Notes under the pieces: model-generated
The model's database searches: none
Told to the model about the DNA's origin: nothing
Seen by the model: the letters and a program-made list of their open reading frames with translations, nothing else
Made by a program: the position numbers and the translations under genes
Source of the DNA: Clostridia bacterium
GTDB taxonomy: Bacteria; Bacteroidota; Bacteroidia; Bacteroidales; 4484-276
Reading direction: 5' to 3'
Assembly (NCBI GenBank): GCA_009928785.1
Contig: SABY01000010.1
Location: 1-58,048 of the forward strand
Length of the DNA: 58,048 bases
Part shown: one piece after another, positions 26,801 to 35,660 of the stretch
Numbering within the stretch: position 1 is the stretch's first letter
How the letters are laid out: each line of letters opens with the position of its first letter

Positions 26801-28427
26801 TGCCGCTGTTCCGGTGGTGATTCCTGCCGGCTACGAAATTGCACCCGGCGGATACTTCACCATCGCTCTGGAGTTGCTGGCGCCTCCGCTGTTTTTTACC
26901 CCGGATTTTGTTGGCAATCCTCTCTGGTCATTAGGCAATGGCGGCGATAACCTGCGGCTTTTCGACCCCTCAGGTCAGTTGGTTAACAACGTGGCTTATG
27001 AAGATGGTGCTCCCTGGCCCACCGCTCCCGATGGCAATGGTCCGTCGCTCTCATTGCTCGATGTAGCCCTCGACAACAGCGTGCCCGAAAACTGGGCGGC
27101 CAGTGCGCAGGATAACGGAACCCCTGGTGCTGTAAACTTTGGAACGGAACCATTGCTTACTGTCACCAACCCCAACGGTGGTGAACAGATTACGCAGGCA
27201 ACCAACTACACCATTACCTGGACTTATGCCAACTACGAAGGTACTGTGAAGGTTCAACTGATGGAAGACGCCAGTCCCGTTGCTGTTTTGGGATATGCAC
27301 CGGTAGCTGATATGCAGTTCCTGTGGGATGTTTCGCAGGCTGCAGGCGCCAATTATGCAATACTAATTTCCGATTCGCTCACCGGCACACCCTTCGACGA
27401 AAGCGATGCCGCATTTGCTATCATACCACCGGCACAACTTGCTGATCTGGTGATAAACGAAATAATGTACAACGGCCCCGAAGGTGGCACCGACACCACC
27501 GAGTTTATCGAGATTTACAACCGCGGAGCTTTGGCCGTCAATCTCGAAAACTATTACTTCAGCCAGGGCGTAGAGTTTGTGTTTCCTGATTACGAGCTTG
27601 CTCCCGGTGGCTACGTAGTAGTTGCCTATCGTGCCAACGTAATGCTAAACCAATTTGGCATCGTCGCGCTGCAATGGACTGGAGGCGGATTGAGCAACAG
27701 CGGCGAAGCCATCGAGCTGATGAACAATGCCGGCCAGCAGGTGGATATTGTTAACTTCGACGACGGCGGTGTATGGCCTGTAGCACCCGACGGCTTTGGC
27801 CCTTCGCTGGCACTTATCGATGCCGATGCTGATAACAATGATGGTAATAACTGGAAACCAGAAACCACTTACGCTTTCGCTAATACCGAAAACATGGCCG
27901 TTTATGCAACGCCAGGAGCAGCCAACTTTGCCACGCCCGGCCAGGGCATTTTACTGAAAGCTGGATGGTCAGGCATTTCTACTTATCTCGACCTGAATAA
28001 TCAGTCGGTAGAAACCAATATGCAACCCATCGTGGGAGAACTGTTGGGGATGCAGAATTTTAGTCAGGTTTACTTGCCAGGCAATGGCGTTAATACCATT
28101 GGAAACTGGAATCCCGACAAAGGCTATCAGATCAACCTGACGAGCCAGCGCTATCTGGTTCTTTATGGCACCCCAAGCGCCGACCATACCGCTGAACTAA
28201 CAACAGGATGGAACGGCCTGCCGGTATTGAGTGCTTGTGCGGTGGATGCTGCTGCTCTGTTTGGCCCACATGCCGAAATTGTTGTTGTAACCGAAATGGG
28301 CAGTAACAAAACGTACTGGCCTGCCCTCAACATTTACACGCTGCAAACGCTGCAACCAGGCAGTGCCTATTTCATCAAGGTGAGTGCACCGGTAAATTTA
28401 ATTTATCCGGACTGTGGAGGAAAATAG
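23862..28427 (+). CDS. giant secreted LTD/chitobiase-C/Kre9-like mosaic protein without T9SS tail
   Basis: 1521 aa, the largest gene here. Signal peptide (TTFGQ), LTD-like domain (about 23-190, 'FSEYSEGSSNNKYIEIYN'), chitobiase/beta-hexosaminidase C-terminal-like domain (about 199-285, 'YYTTDGSDPT'), a DUF5689/OB-like domain (about 285-475), then Kre9/KNH-like (from 483, 743, 843, 1098) and LTD (from 580, 940, 1196) domains. A C-terminal domain (about 1363-1521, KAGWSGIS...) also occurs in the next protein. Unlike all four sister proteins it ends (NLIYPDCGGK) with no T9SS sorting domain, at the point where the sister continues. Possibly truncated, or attached by another route. Confidence 0.88.
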   Translation: MKILRHIFLTAFFAALTLTTFGQIPLPIFSEYSEGSSNNKYIEIYNPTEYTVDMTSFTVRLGSNGGAWGNTYSFGSVQLAAGDVFVIANSGSDPIILAEADATSTVTYFNGNDALGLFKDGVLIDVIGIQGEDPGTAWPVAGITNATGEHTLVRKANICSPTTDWALSAGTNADDSQWIVLAQNDWTNLGFHISECQGGTTVAAPDFTPGSGTYSNPVSVTITSDTPDADIYYTTDGSDPTQQSTLYTLPLTISQTTTLKAKGFLDGYNPSYITTAQYVFPETVTTLAALRAGLPGHLYHYTGTALLTFQQTFRNQKYLQDATAGILIDDVNGIITSDFEIGDGISNLWGQVAEFGGMMQLTPTQDPGDPVSSGNYPAPQVITLTDLVTNFDTYESELVRINGVTFADAGATFANGLIYPITGPAAVEYDFRTTFYDVDYIGTTIPTVPVDIIGLPNARTDGNYLTARSSADLIENLVPPSIQVTSPNGGEVWQKGETYNITWLNLNFTGNVKITITKPPFTNIVLADNLVNTGSYQWTIPTTFAIGSSYKIKVQGVNASDPLDVSDANFSVIEPLPDPDIVINEIMYNPSGDLGNDADYEYLELYNNSGFAVDLGGWSLANAITYTFGTGTTIADGGYLVIALKPDTIISHYGISNVVGSFTGGLNNTGEAIVLLNPQGATADSVTYADGGLWPTEPDGFGPSLELLDPSLDNSLPENWAASLVNDGTPGVANSVFGTELLTLTAPNGGETFEQGSSQEVTWTYLGFTGTIKIELTDIQLTTTVTLAQNVPVEYGVWDWEIPADLTTSDNYKIVISETTDGMPMDESDDVFSIVGTIVPAITVTSPNGGEAWTQGTLHNITWTNEFVTGDVMIELSDGMGTILLEDSIAAADGTFGWNIPADQTIGSNYTILVSGMDQGAPSDVSDAPFSIVEPQPVADIIINEIMYNTPSVDNEWCELYNREAVTVSLEGYYLLDDNDAAVPVVIPAGYEIAPGGYFTIALELLAPPLFFTPDFVGNPLWSLGNGGDNLRLFDPSGQLVNNVAYEDGAPWPTAPDGNGPSLSLLDVALDNSVPENWAASAQDNGTPGAVNFGTEPLLTVTNPNGGEQITQATNYTITWTYANYEGTVKVQLMEDASPVAVLGYAPVADMQFLWDVSQAAGANYAILISDSLTGTPFDESDAAFAIIPPAQLADLVINEIMYNGPEGGTDTTEFIEIYNRGALAVNLENYYFSQGVEFVFPDYELAPGGYVVVAYRANVMLNQFGIVALQWTGGGLSNSGEAIELMNNAGQQVDIVNFDDGGVWPVAPDGFGPSLALIDADADNNDGNNWKPETTYAFANTENMAVYATPGAANFATPGQGILLKAGWSGISTYLDLNNQSVETNMQPIVGELLGMQNFSQVYLPGNGVNTIGNWNPDKGYQINLTSQRYLVLYGTPSADHTAELTTGWNGLPVLSACAVDAAALFGPHAEIVVVTEMGSNKTYWPALNIYTLQTLQPGSAYFIKVSAPVNLIYPDCGGK

Positions 28428-28565
28428 GATTAATGCAGGTTTTGTTTTGATAACCATCCGAAAACTTAAGATTGGCTCATATTTTATTAAATTTGTCAAC
28501 TGTATGAATAAGGATCAACAAAACATACATTGTATCAAGCATTAGCAATATTTAAATGATCATAG

Positions 28566-28647
28566 AAAGGCTGCTACGAAATCATCTACAGGCAGCAGGA
28601 ATAAGCGATGACGCCAATCCTGCAACTGCGATAACGTGGCAGCCTTT
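28566..28647 (+). terminator. compound hairpin/terminator with inner stem
   Basis: AAAGGCTGC (28566-28574) pairs perfectly with GCAGCCTTT (28639-28647), which runs into six T. The 64-nt interior holds a second stem, GCAGGA (28595-28600) with TCCTGC (28618-28623). It lies about 140 bp after the previous stop and 60 bp before the next start. The simplest reading is a terminator; the branched interior is larger than usual. The rest of the 280-bp gap shows nothing I recognise. Confidence 0.6.
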
Positions 28648-28706
28648 TTTATTGATATTATCAAAATCATCTCAAACTCTTTTATTCATCTAAATTTAAA
28701 CACGTT

Positions 28707-31700
28707 ATGAAGAATTTTTTACTTGGTTTTTTAATGCTGACGATGGGCGGCCTGCTCAACATCAGCAATGCACAAACAGATGTAACCTTTCAGGTCGATC
28801 TGGGAACACTCACGCCTAATCCCAATGGCATTAGCGTTGCCGGAGATTTTCAAAATGAAGCAGGCTACCCGAGCGACTGGGCGCCGGGCGCTACCATGAT
28901 GACACAGGTGGACGCCAGCAGCGTGTATGCTATAACAGTGCAGCTTCCGGCTGGCACATATTCTTTTAAGTACATCAACGGTGTAAATTGGGGTGATGAC
29001 GAAAGCGTTCCCGGAGGTTGCAGCTTTGGCGGTAACCGCCAGGTGATTGTTGGCGAGGATGCGCTGGTGCTCGATCCGGTTTGCTTTGGCAGTTGCACTG
29101 TGTGCAATCCGCCTGAAGTAGAAGTTACCTTTCAGGTAAATATGGCCGAACAAACTGTATCCGGCGATGGCGTATTTATCGCCGGCAATTTCCAGGGCTG
29201 GAATGCCGGTGGCACTGCGATGACTCTTGACCATGATGCCATTTACACCTACACCGCTTCGCTGCCTGTTGGCGATTTTGTGATGTACAAATTTTTGAAT
29301 GGTACCAGTGGATGGGAAAATGTGCCTGGTAGTTGTAATTGGGATGGCAACCGTTTCCTTACGGTTCCTGCCGTAGCCACTACCCTCGACCCGGTTTGTT
29401 GGGGCAGTTGCTTGGATTGTGAAGTGCCCAGGGTTGAAATTACCTTTCAGGTGGATATGAGCAACGAAACAATATCGCCCGACGGAATACACATTGCCGG
29501 AAGCTTTCAAAACCCGGCATGGCAGCCGGGTGCTACACCAATGACCGACCAGGGTAATGGCATTTATAGCTACACCGCCAATTTGCCTGTAGGCGAATTT
29601 ATCGAATATAAATTTGTAAACGGAAATAGCTGGGACGATCCTCAGCCGGAGCAAGTGCCTGAGGAATGTGCCAGCAACGGTAACCGATATTTCACGGTAC
29701 CAGATGTGGCAACCACATTCGAGGTAGTATGTTTTGGGAGTTGTGGCTCATGCGAGGTAACAGGCGCAACCGATCTGTTTTACAGCGAATACTACGAAGG
29801 CAGCTACGGCAATAATAAATACGTAGAAATTTACAACGGAACCGGTGCTGCTGTCGATCTTTCCAATTACCAGGTACATCGTATCTCCAATGGCGGTAAC
29901 TGGGAGGAATTTACAGAAATACTTTCCGGCACACTGGCTGATGGCGATGTATATGTTATTGCCAATAGTCAATCAATACCGGAAATTCTTGCTGAAACAG
30001 ACCTAACGAGTGATTTGACATTTTTTAATGGTGATGATGCAGTAGGATTGTCAAAACTGGTTGGCGAAACATGGCAGCTTATCGATGTGATTGGAACCGA
30101 TGGCCCAGATCCGGGTTCAGGATGGAATGTAGCAGGCGTGACCAATGCAACGGCTAATCATACACTTATTCGCAAAGCCGATGTTTGCAGCCCCAACGCC
30201 GACTGGGCGTCGTCGGCAGGCACCGATGCCGCCAACAGCGAGTGGATTGTTATGAATGCCGACGACTATAGCAACATCGGGATGCACACCGCCAACTGTG
30301 GTGGCTCTGCCACTCCGGTCGCTGCTATGCCTGTGTTCTCGATGCCTTCAGGCATGTATTTCGAGAGCTTCGATGTAGCGCTTACCAGCGAAACCCCAAG
30401 TGCAGAAATATATTACACCACCGATGGCAGCGATCCCGACGACAATGCAACGCTTTATACTGCACCCATTCCGGTAACGGCGACTATTACTATCAAAGCT
30501 ATCGCATACGCTGAAGATTTTGATCCCAGCAATATTTCAACTGCTAACTACGAAATTTTGCCGGTGATCGAAGTGGAAAACCTCGCCGCTTTGCGCGCCG
30601 CTTATTTTGATGGTGTAACAGATTATTTTAGAGTTACCGGCGAAGTGGTGCTTACCTTCCAGCAAACTTTCCGCAGCCAGAAATTTATTGAAGATGCTAC
30701 TGCCGGTGTTCTTATCGACGATCCTTCCGGAAAATTCACTACTAATTATGATATTTATGATGGTATTACTGGCATCGTCGGCACGCTGAGCGAATATGGC
30801 GGTATGATTCAGTTTACGCCTGCAAAGGATCCGGGTGCTGCTACTTCCACCGCAAATATCATTATTCCACAGGTAATTACTTTGGATGATCTGGCTACCA
30901 ACTTTGATGATTATGAATCGGAACTGGTAGAGATAAAAGGGGTAACATTTGCCGATGGCGGCGCTACTTTTGCCAACGGGCAGGAATATGGTATCAGCGA
31001 TGCTACTGAAAGTGCCAATTTCAGAACCACTTTTTATGATGTGGATTACATTGGTACAACCATCCCCACCGAGGTAGCCGATGTAACGGGTATTCCCAAC
31101 TCGCGTCCCAACGGCGAATTTTTTACCAGCCGCAACCTGGCCGACATCGTTGTGCCCGACTATCTGCTGCTGACCGCGCCTAATGGTGGCGAAGAGATTG
31201 AGCAGGGTTCAGAATTTACCATTACCTGGGAAAGCAACCTCACCGAAACTACCGTGGACATTTATCTCAATCTTGTAACCCATGAAATACTACTGGCAGA
31301 AGATATTGACATAGAACAAGGTTGGTTTGTGTGGGATGTTACACAACCGGTTGGAAGCAACTACACGATAATTTTGCGTACAGCCGAAAATTTGCCCAAC
31401 GACGGAAGCGATGATTTTTTTGCCATCGTGCCACCTTTCGACATCAAGATCACCGAGATTATGTACAATCCGCCCGAAAACGGCCAGGACATGCTGGAGT
31501 ATATCGAGATTTACAACAACGGAAACAGTTCGGTTAATCTCAATGGATGGTCGTTTACGGCAGGTGTTAATTTTGTGTTTCCCGATATCATCCTTGCCCC
31601 TGGCGAATATTCGGTTAGCTGTGTTAATACGGCAGCATTCGCTTTGGTATTTGGCTTTGAAGCTCCCCAATGGATCAGCGGCGGCCTGAGCAATGGCGGC

Positions 31701-33074
31701 GAGAAAATAACGCTGAGCGACAATCTGGCCAATATCCGTGCTGAAGTAACCTTCGACGATGGTGGCTTGTGGCCCGTCGAGCCAGATGGTTACGGCCCTT
31801 CGCTTACTTTCTGCGATGCTTCTATCGACAACAACGACCCGGCTTACTGGTCGGCATCTACCAAATTTGCCGGACTCAATGGCGACGGAGATGCAGTATA
31901 TGGAACACCCGGCGCTGGTTGCAACGAGGCTGAGGTTTTACCAATGTTATACTCCGGTGGCTGGAGCGGGATATCGAGCAATCTGGAGCCGGGAAAAATT
32001 TCGATGGAAGAACTTTTTGCACCTATCAACAACAACCTGGTAATCCTGCTTGGAAAATCCGGCCTCTATTGGCCAGAGTTCGCCATCAATACCATAGGCG
32101 AATGGAATACCCACGAAGGGTACAAAATCAAGCTCACCGAACAGACATACTTTGTATTTGAAGGCGCTGAGCTTGCCGACAAAACTTACATGTTTGAGCC
32201 GGGTCTTGCTTTTGTTCCGGTATTGAGTTCGGAGCCGGTAAATGTTGCTGATGTGATTGTGCCGTTGGGCAGTGCTGTGGAATTTATGTTCGACATAAAA
32301 ACCGGCGCTGTTTATTGGCCTGCCGGTGGAATAATTCCCGGCGTGGAAGGCGCACTCGAAGTGCTTGTGCCCGGCTATGCCTACCTCACCAGATTTACGC
32401 AATCAGGTGCCATCGATTTTGATATTAATCTACCCAAGTCATCTGTGGCAGCCTTTATCAAACCAATCAACACCACCACATGGAACAATGTGACCGCCAC
32501 CGGCGATCAACACATCCTTTCCATTAGCCAACAGGCGCTTGCAATGCTCCAGGCCGGCGACGTTATCGGGATGTTTGATGGCAGCGGTTTATGCACCGGC
32601 ATGGCCATTTATAACGGCGCCGAAACCGTGCTTCCGTTGGTAGTCTATGGTGACGACAACACCACCGATGCCATCGACGGCATGACAGAAGGCCAGCCGA
32701 TGCAGTGCCGCATCTTCCGCAGTGGCGCATCAGAAAATGTTTCGGTAGTTTATAATCCCGCTTTCGCGAATGCTGATGGATTATTTGCAACCAATGGATT
32801 GTCGGTGATTGATGGTTTTAAATTCGGAGCTACCGGAATCAATACCAGCGAATCATCAGCAGTTATTTATCCTAACCCTTCTACCGGAATCATCAACGTC
32901 GCTACCGATGAGCCATGCGCTGTTACGGTTACCAATGCACACGGACAAATTGTGCTTCAGACCACCATGACTAACCATGCAACGCTCAACCTAAAGCAGC
33001 AGCCCAAAGGCGTTTATTTTGTTACGCTTACCAATGCCGAACAAACCACTACAAACAAAGTGGTAATAAAATAG
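28707..33074 (+). CDS. giant secreted CBM/LTD/chitobiase-C mosaic protein with T9SS tail
   Basis: 1455 aa. Signal peptide (ISNAQ), then three tandem starch-binding/CBM-like beta domains (from about 25, 137 and 243; 'VTFQVDxxxxT...GxxIAGxFQ'), each ending in a Cys pair (CFGSCTVC, CWGSCLDC, CFGSCGSC). These are followed by LTD (356-530), chitobiase-C-like (about 541-620), DUF5689-like (622-815), Kre9-like (818-905), LTD (911-1070), the GWSGISS domain shared with the previous protein (about 1076-1240), an extra domain (1241-1380) and a T9SS tail (from about 1383, YPNPSTGII...NKVVIK). The paired Cys probably form disulfides. Likely surface glycan binding, by inference. Confidence 0.9.
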   Translation: MKNFLLGFLMLTMGGLLNISNAQTDVTFQVDLGTLTPNPNGISVAGDFQNEAGYPSDWAPGATMMTQVDASSVYAITVQLPAGTYSFKYINGVNWGDDESVPGGCSFGGNRQVIVGEDALVLDPVCFGSCTVCNPPEVEVTFQVNMAEQTVSGDGVFIAGNFQGWNAGGTAMTLDHDAIYTYTASLPVGDFVMYKFLNGTSGWENVPGSCNWDGNRFLTVPAVATTLDPVCWGSCLDCEVPRVEITFQVDMSNETISPDGIHIAGSFQNPAWQPGATPMTDQGNGIYSYTANLPVGEFIEYKFVNGNSWDDPQPEQVPEECASNGNRYFTVPDVATTFEVVCFGSCGSCEVTGATDLFYSEYYEGSYGNNKYVEIYNGTGAAVDLSNYQVHRISNGGNWEEFTEILSGTLADGDVYVIANSQSIPEILAETDLTSDLTFFNGDDAVGLSKLVGETWQLIDVIGTDGPDPGSGWNVAGVTNATANHTLIRKADVCSPNADWASSAGTDAANSEWIVMNADDYSNIGMHTANCGGSATPVAAMPVFSMPSGMYFESFDVALTSETPSAEIYYTTDGSDPDDNATLYTAPIPVTATITIKAIAYAEDFDPSNISTANYEILPVIEVENLAALRAAYFDGVTDYFRVTGEVVLTFQQTFRSQKFIEDATAGVLIDDPSGKFTTNYDIYDGITGIVGTLSEYGGMIQFTPAKDPGAATSTANIIIPQVITLDDLATNFDDYESELVEIKGVTFADGGATFANGQEYGISDATESANFRTTFYDVDYIGTTIPTEVADVTGIPNSRPNGEFFTSRNLADIVVPDYLLLTAPNGGEEIEQGSEFTITWESNLTETTVDIYLNLVTHEILLAEDIDIEQGWFVWDVTQPVGSNYTIILRTAENLPNDGSDDFFAIVPPFDIKITEIMYNPPENGQDMLEYIEIYNNGNSSVNLNGWSFTAGVNFVFPDIILAPGEYSVSCVNTAAFALVFGFEAPQWISGGLSNGGEKITLSDNLANIRAEVTFDDGGLWPVEPDGYGPSLTFCDASIDNNDPAYWSASTKFAGLNGDGDAVYGTPGAGCNEAEVLPMLYSGGWSGISSNLEPGKISMEELFAPINNNLVILLGKSGLYWPEFAINTIGEWNTHEGYKIKLTEQTYFVFEGAELADKTYMFEPGLAFVPVLSSEPVNVADVIVPLGSAVEFMFDIKTGAVYWPAGGIIPGVEGALEVLVPGYAYLTRFTQSGAIDFDINLPKSSVAAFIKPINTTTWNNVTATGDQHILSISQQALAMLQAGDVIGMFDGSGLCTGMAIYNGAETVLPLVVYGDDNTTDAIDGMTEGQPMQCRIFRSGASENVSVVYNPAFANADGLFATNGLSVIDGFKFGATGINTSESSAVIYPNPSTGIINVATDEPCAVTVTNAHGQIVLQTTMTNHATLNLKQQPKGVYFVTLTNAEQTTTNKVVIK

Positions 33075-33099
33075 GCGGTTTTTAAAAAAACGTCTTTTT

Positions 33100-33138
33100 A
33101 TCCCGGGAAAAGCCACAATGCTTTCCCGGGATTTTTTA
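33100..33138 (+). terminator. rho-independent terminator
   Basis: A perfect 11-bp stem, ATCCCGGGAAA with TTTCCCGGGAT, and a T6 tail, 26 bp after the stop of the last giant surface-protein gene. The upstream ATG at 33118 falls inside this hairpin, which argues for the later ATG (33181) as the next gene's start. Confidence 0.9.
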
Positions 33139-33180
33139 ATTTTTGGACACAATTCCAAATCAATTCCAAATCAATTCCAA

Positions 33181-33786
33181 ATGAAAATTATCTTTCGCTT
33201 TACGCTAATGCTTCTGTTGGCTTCAGGACTTTCAGTTTCGGCCTTTGGCCAAAAATTAGATGCCTACACCTGCACCATCGACGGAAAACAGTTGTATGGA
33301 AAGGTAAAAGTTGCAAAGGGTTTTGCTGATTACAAAGTCAAGGTGGTGAGTTATAATGCGGAATTAAACGTGGACACCACGCGCAACAATCCATCGCACT
33401 GTGGTGAGTGGAAATTTGTCGAACATTTCGAAGACTTCAGCATACAATTCGTGCAGTCATCTCCTGACTTTACTATTAGCTTCAGCCGCTCGGCCGGTAT
33501 AACCGATTATGCCTTACGCCATCAAAAGCCGGCCACAAACGAAGCCACCTGCACCTATGGCGGCATCCGGTTGTATGGGAAAGTAAAGGTGGTTACCTCT
33601 TTTGCTGATTTAAAGGTGAAAATTGTAGAATCTTTTCCTGATCTGGAGGTGAAAACGGTGACGTCGTTTCCGGATGACTGCGGCGAGTGGCAGTTTGTGG
33701 AGAGCTTCCCTGATTTCACTATTCAATTCGTGGACAGCTTTGAGGATATCTCCATTAAATTTGTGAACGGCTTTCCGGGTTTTTGA
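33181..33786 (+). CDS. small secreted beta-repeat protein (11-residue repeats), unrecognised
   Basis: 201 aa from the ATG at 33181, with a signal peptide ending SAFGQ. Two halves begin with near-identical units (YTCTIDGKQLYGKVKV and CTYGGIRLYGKVKV), and each runs into consecutive units of about 11 residues of the form 'SFxDhxhKhV': FADLKVKIVE, FPDLEVKTVT, FPDFTIQFVD, FEDISIKFVN. The alternating pattern suggests a beta-solenoid or stacked hairpins. It loosely recalls DUF6150-type repeats, but I cannot place it firmly. No T9SS tail. It follows the surface-protein array in the same direction, behind a terminator. Confidence 0.75.
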   Translation: MKIIFRFTLMLLLASGLSVSAFGQKLDAYTCTIDGKQLYGKVKVAKGFADYKVKVVSYNAELNVDTTRNNPSHCGEWKFVEHFEDFSIQFVQSSPDFTISFSRSAGITDYALRHQKPATNEATCTYGGIRLYGKVKVVTSFADLKVKIVESFPDLEVKTVTSFPDDCGEWQFVESFPDFTIQFVDSFEDISIKFVNGFPGF

Positions 33787-33883
33787 AGCTGAAGCTCAAA
33801 ATTCTGAATTAACGATTATCATTCCGATAACCACAAGTGCTCTTGCCACATCAATTCCAATTATTCTATTATTCATTGGGTTG

Positions 33884-34597
33884 TTACCGCAACTGCCGCA
33901 GGTAAAGCTGGATGGTGTTTTCCAATCCCAGGTAAAGCGCATCGGCGATGAGCGCATGGCCGATAGAAACTTCGAGCAGGCCGGGCACGCTGTGCGCAAA
34001 GTAACGAAGATTGTCGAGGTTCAGGTCGTGGCCGGCGTTCAATCCCAGGCTATTGACAGCAGCAACCCTTGCAGCTTCTACAAAAGGCCGCACTGCACTG
34101 TCGGGGTCTTTGGCAAAGTCGGTGGCATATTGCTCGGTATATAGCTCCACACGATCGGCTCCTGTTTTCTTTGCGTTTTCGATCATGCGTGCTTCGGTTT
34201 CGACGAATAAGGAAGTACGTATTCCGTTGCGCTTAAATTCCGCTACCACCTCCGTGAGGAAGCGCTCGTTTTTGATGGTATCCCATCCGGCATTGCTGGT
34301 GATTGCCTCCGGCGGATCGGGAACCAGCGTAACCTGTGCCGGCTTGGCTTCCAGCACCAGATTGATAAAATCACGTGATGGATAGCCTTCGATATTGAAC
34401 TCGGTGGTGAGCAAAGGCTTCAGGTTGCGTACATCCTGGTAGCGGATATGGCGCTCGTCGGGGCGCGGATGGACCGTGATGCCCTGCGCACCAAACCGCT
34501 CACAGTCGATGGCGGCTTTGATGACGTCGGGGATATTGCCGCCACGGGCATTACGCAAAGTGGCAATTTTGTTGATGTTGACGCTTAGCTTTATCAT
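33884..34597 (-). CDS. pdxJ: pyridoxine 5'-phosphate synthase PdxJ
   Basis: 237 aa, full length for PdxJ. The N-terminal motif [17 protein letters not shown] and HPRPDERHI (His and Arg of the active site) are diagnostic, as are [11 protein letters not shown] and [12 protein letters not shown]. It condenses 1-deoxyxylulose 5-phosphate with 3-amino-2-oxopropyl phosphate to make pyridoxine 5'-phosphate (DXP-dependent vitamin B6 route) in the cytoplasm. Stands alone on the minus strand, convergent with the small repeat-protein gene. Confidence 0.97.
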   Translation of the reverse strand: MIKLSVNINKIATLRNARGGNIPDVIKAAIDCERFGAQGITVHPRPDERHIRYQDVRNLKPLLTTEFNIEGYPSRDFINLVLEAKPAQVTLVPDPPEAITSNAGWDTIKNERFLTEVVAEFKRNGIRTSLFVETEARMIENAKKTGADRVELYTEQYATDFAKDPDSAVRPFVEAARVAAVNSLGLNAGHDLNLDNLRYFAHSVPGLLEVSIGHALIADALYLGLENTIQLYLRQLR

Positions 34598-34789
34598 AGT
34601 TCAAAAATGTTTGGTGGCAAAATTACGAAAACTCCAATGGCGTTACTTTTTAATAAAGAAAGGTTCTGAACATAAAAAACCGTAGGGGCAGTTCGCAAGT
34701 CTCTACGTTTTCAGATCATTGGTAAATCATAAACCGAAATTCAAAAATCGTAATTCCTTGGCTTTTCGAAACCCAGTTCATGGCAGACG

Positions 34790-35596
34790 TTAGTCCAATT
34801 TAGATTCGATGGGATTGCGCAGGTTGGAATATTTGATCAGCTCCATCTTTATGCTGCCAACAATCACGGCAGATTTTCCAAGTATCGGAAGTTTGTTTTC
34901 GTCGTCGGTTATCCAAAGCGTCATCGGGTAGGGATTGCTAAACACCTCACCGGTGGCCACCATAGGCTTAAAAGTAAGACAACGGAATTTTCCCAGCTCC
35001 GTTTCCACAATCTGCCGTCCCTGAAACTGGATAACGGAGATGTAGGCCGAATCGTCGAGGAAGAAATTTACCGAGATGTTATCGCCTTCCTTTAAAGTGT
35101 CGGCACTGAGGGTACGCGCATAATACGACGCCGACACAATGTCCTGAATGTAGCGGCTTATCTTTTTGGTTTCACTTCGGCTGGTGGCTTTCAGGTTTTT
35201 ATGATCAAAGGTCACCTCGTCGTCTTTTTCATAGCCACCTTCGCGTGTGCGGCGGATGAAAAGATGTGGGAAAAGCCCTTGTTTATCAACAAAAGATTCG
35301 TAGCGGTCGCGGACTTTAAAAAAGAAGTCGAAGCCGCTGTTTGATTTTCCGATACCCACGATGTGATGCACTTCCCTTCCATTAAAAAGCCGGTTGCTGT
35401 TTTTTACCTCCAGTGTAGCGGTGCCGGCATTCACTTTGCCGGTAAGCAACGATTCGTAATAGACTTTATATTTTAATTTCTCGCCGGTTTCCCAGGCGTT
35501 GTTTTCGAGCGTGCGGTATGGGTATCCCTGCGCTGAGGCAGAAGATACGCTTCCAAAAAACAGGAGGATTAGGGCAAGATTTCTAAGGTTTTTCAT
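34790..35596 (-). CDS. DUF3108 domain protein, exported
   Basis: 268 aa. A signal peptide ends near ASAQG. The body starts with 'WETGEKLKYKVYYESLLTGKVNAG', the characteristic opening of DUF3108 proteins, and includes RDRYESFVDKQGLFPHLF and PMTLWITDDENKLPI. DUF3108 proteins are predicted periplasmic beta proteins without a known reaction, common near housekeeping genes in Bacteroidota. It lies 64 bp downstream of leuS in the same direction and may be co-transcribed with it. Confidence 0.88.
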   Translation of the reverse strand: MKNLRNLALILLFFGSVSSASAQGYPYRTLENNAWETGEKLKYKVYYESLLTGKVNAGTATLEVKNSNRLFNGREVHHIVGIGKSNSGFDFFFKVRDRYESFVDKQGLFPHLFIRRTREGGYEKDDEVTFDHKNLKATSRSETKKISRYIQDIVSASYYARTLSADTLKEGDNISVNFFLDDSAYISVIQFQGRQIVETELGKFRCLTFKPMVATGEVFSNPYPMTLWITDDENKLPILGKSAVIVGSIKMELIKYSNLRNPIESKLD

Positions 35597-35660
35597 AATT
35601 GATATTTCACCAGAAATAAACCCTTACATAACTTCTTTTGTTTGCAAAAATTGCAAATTG

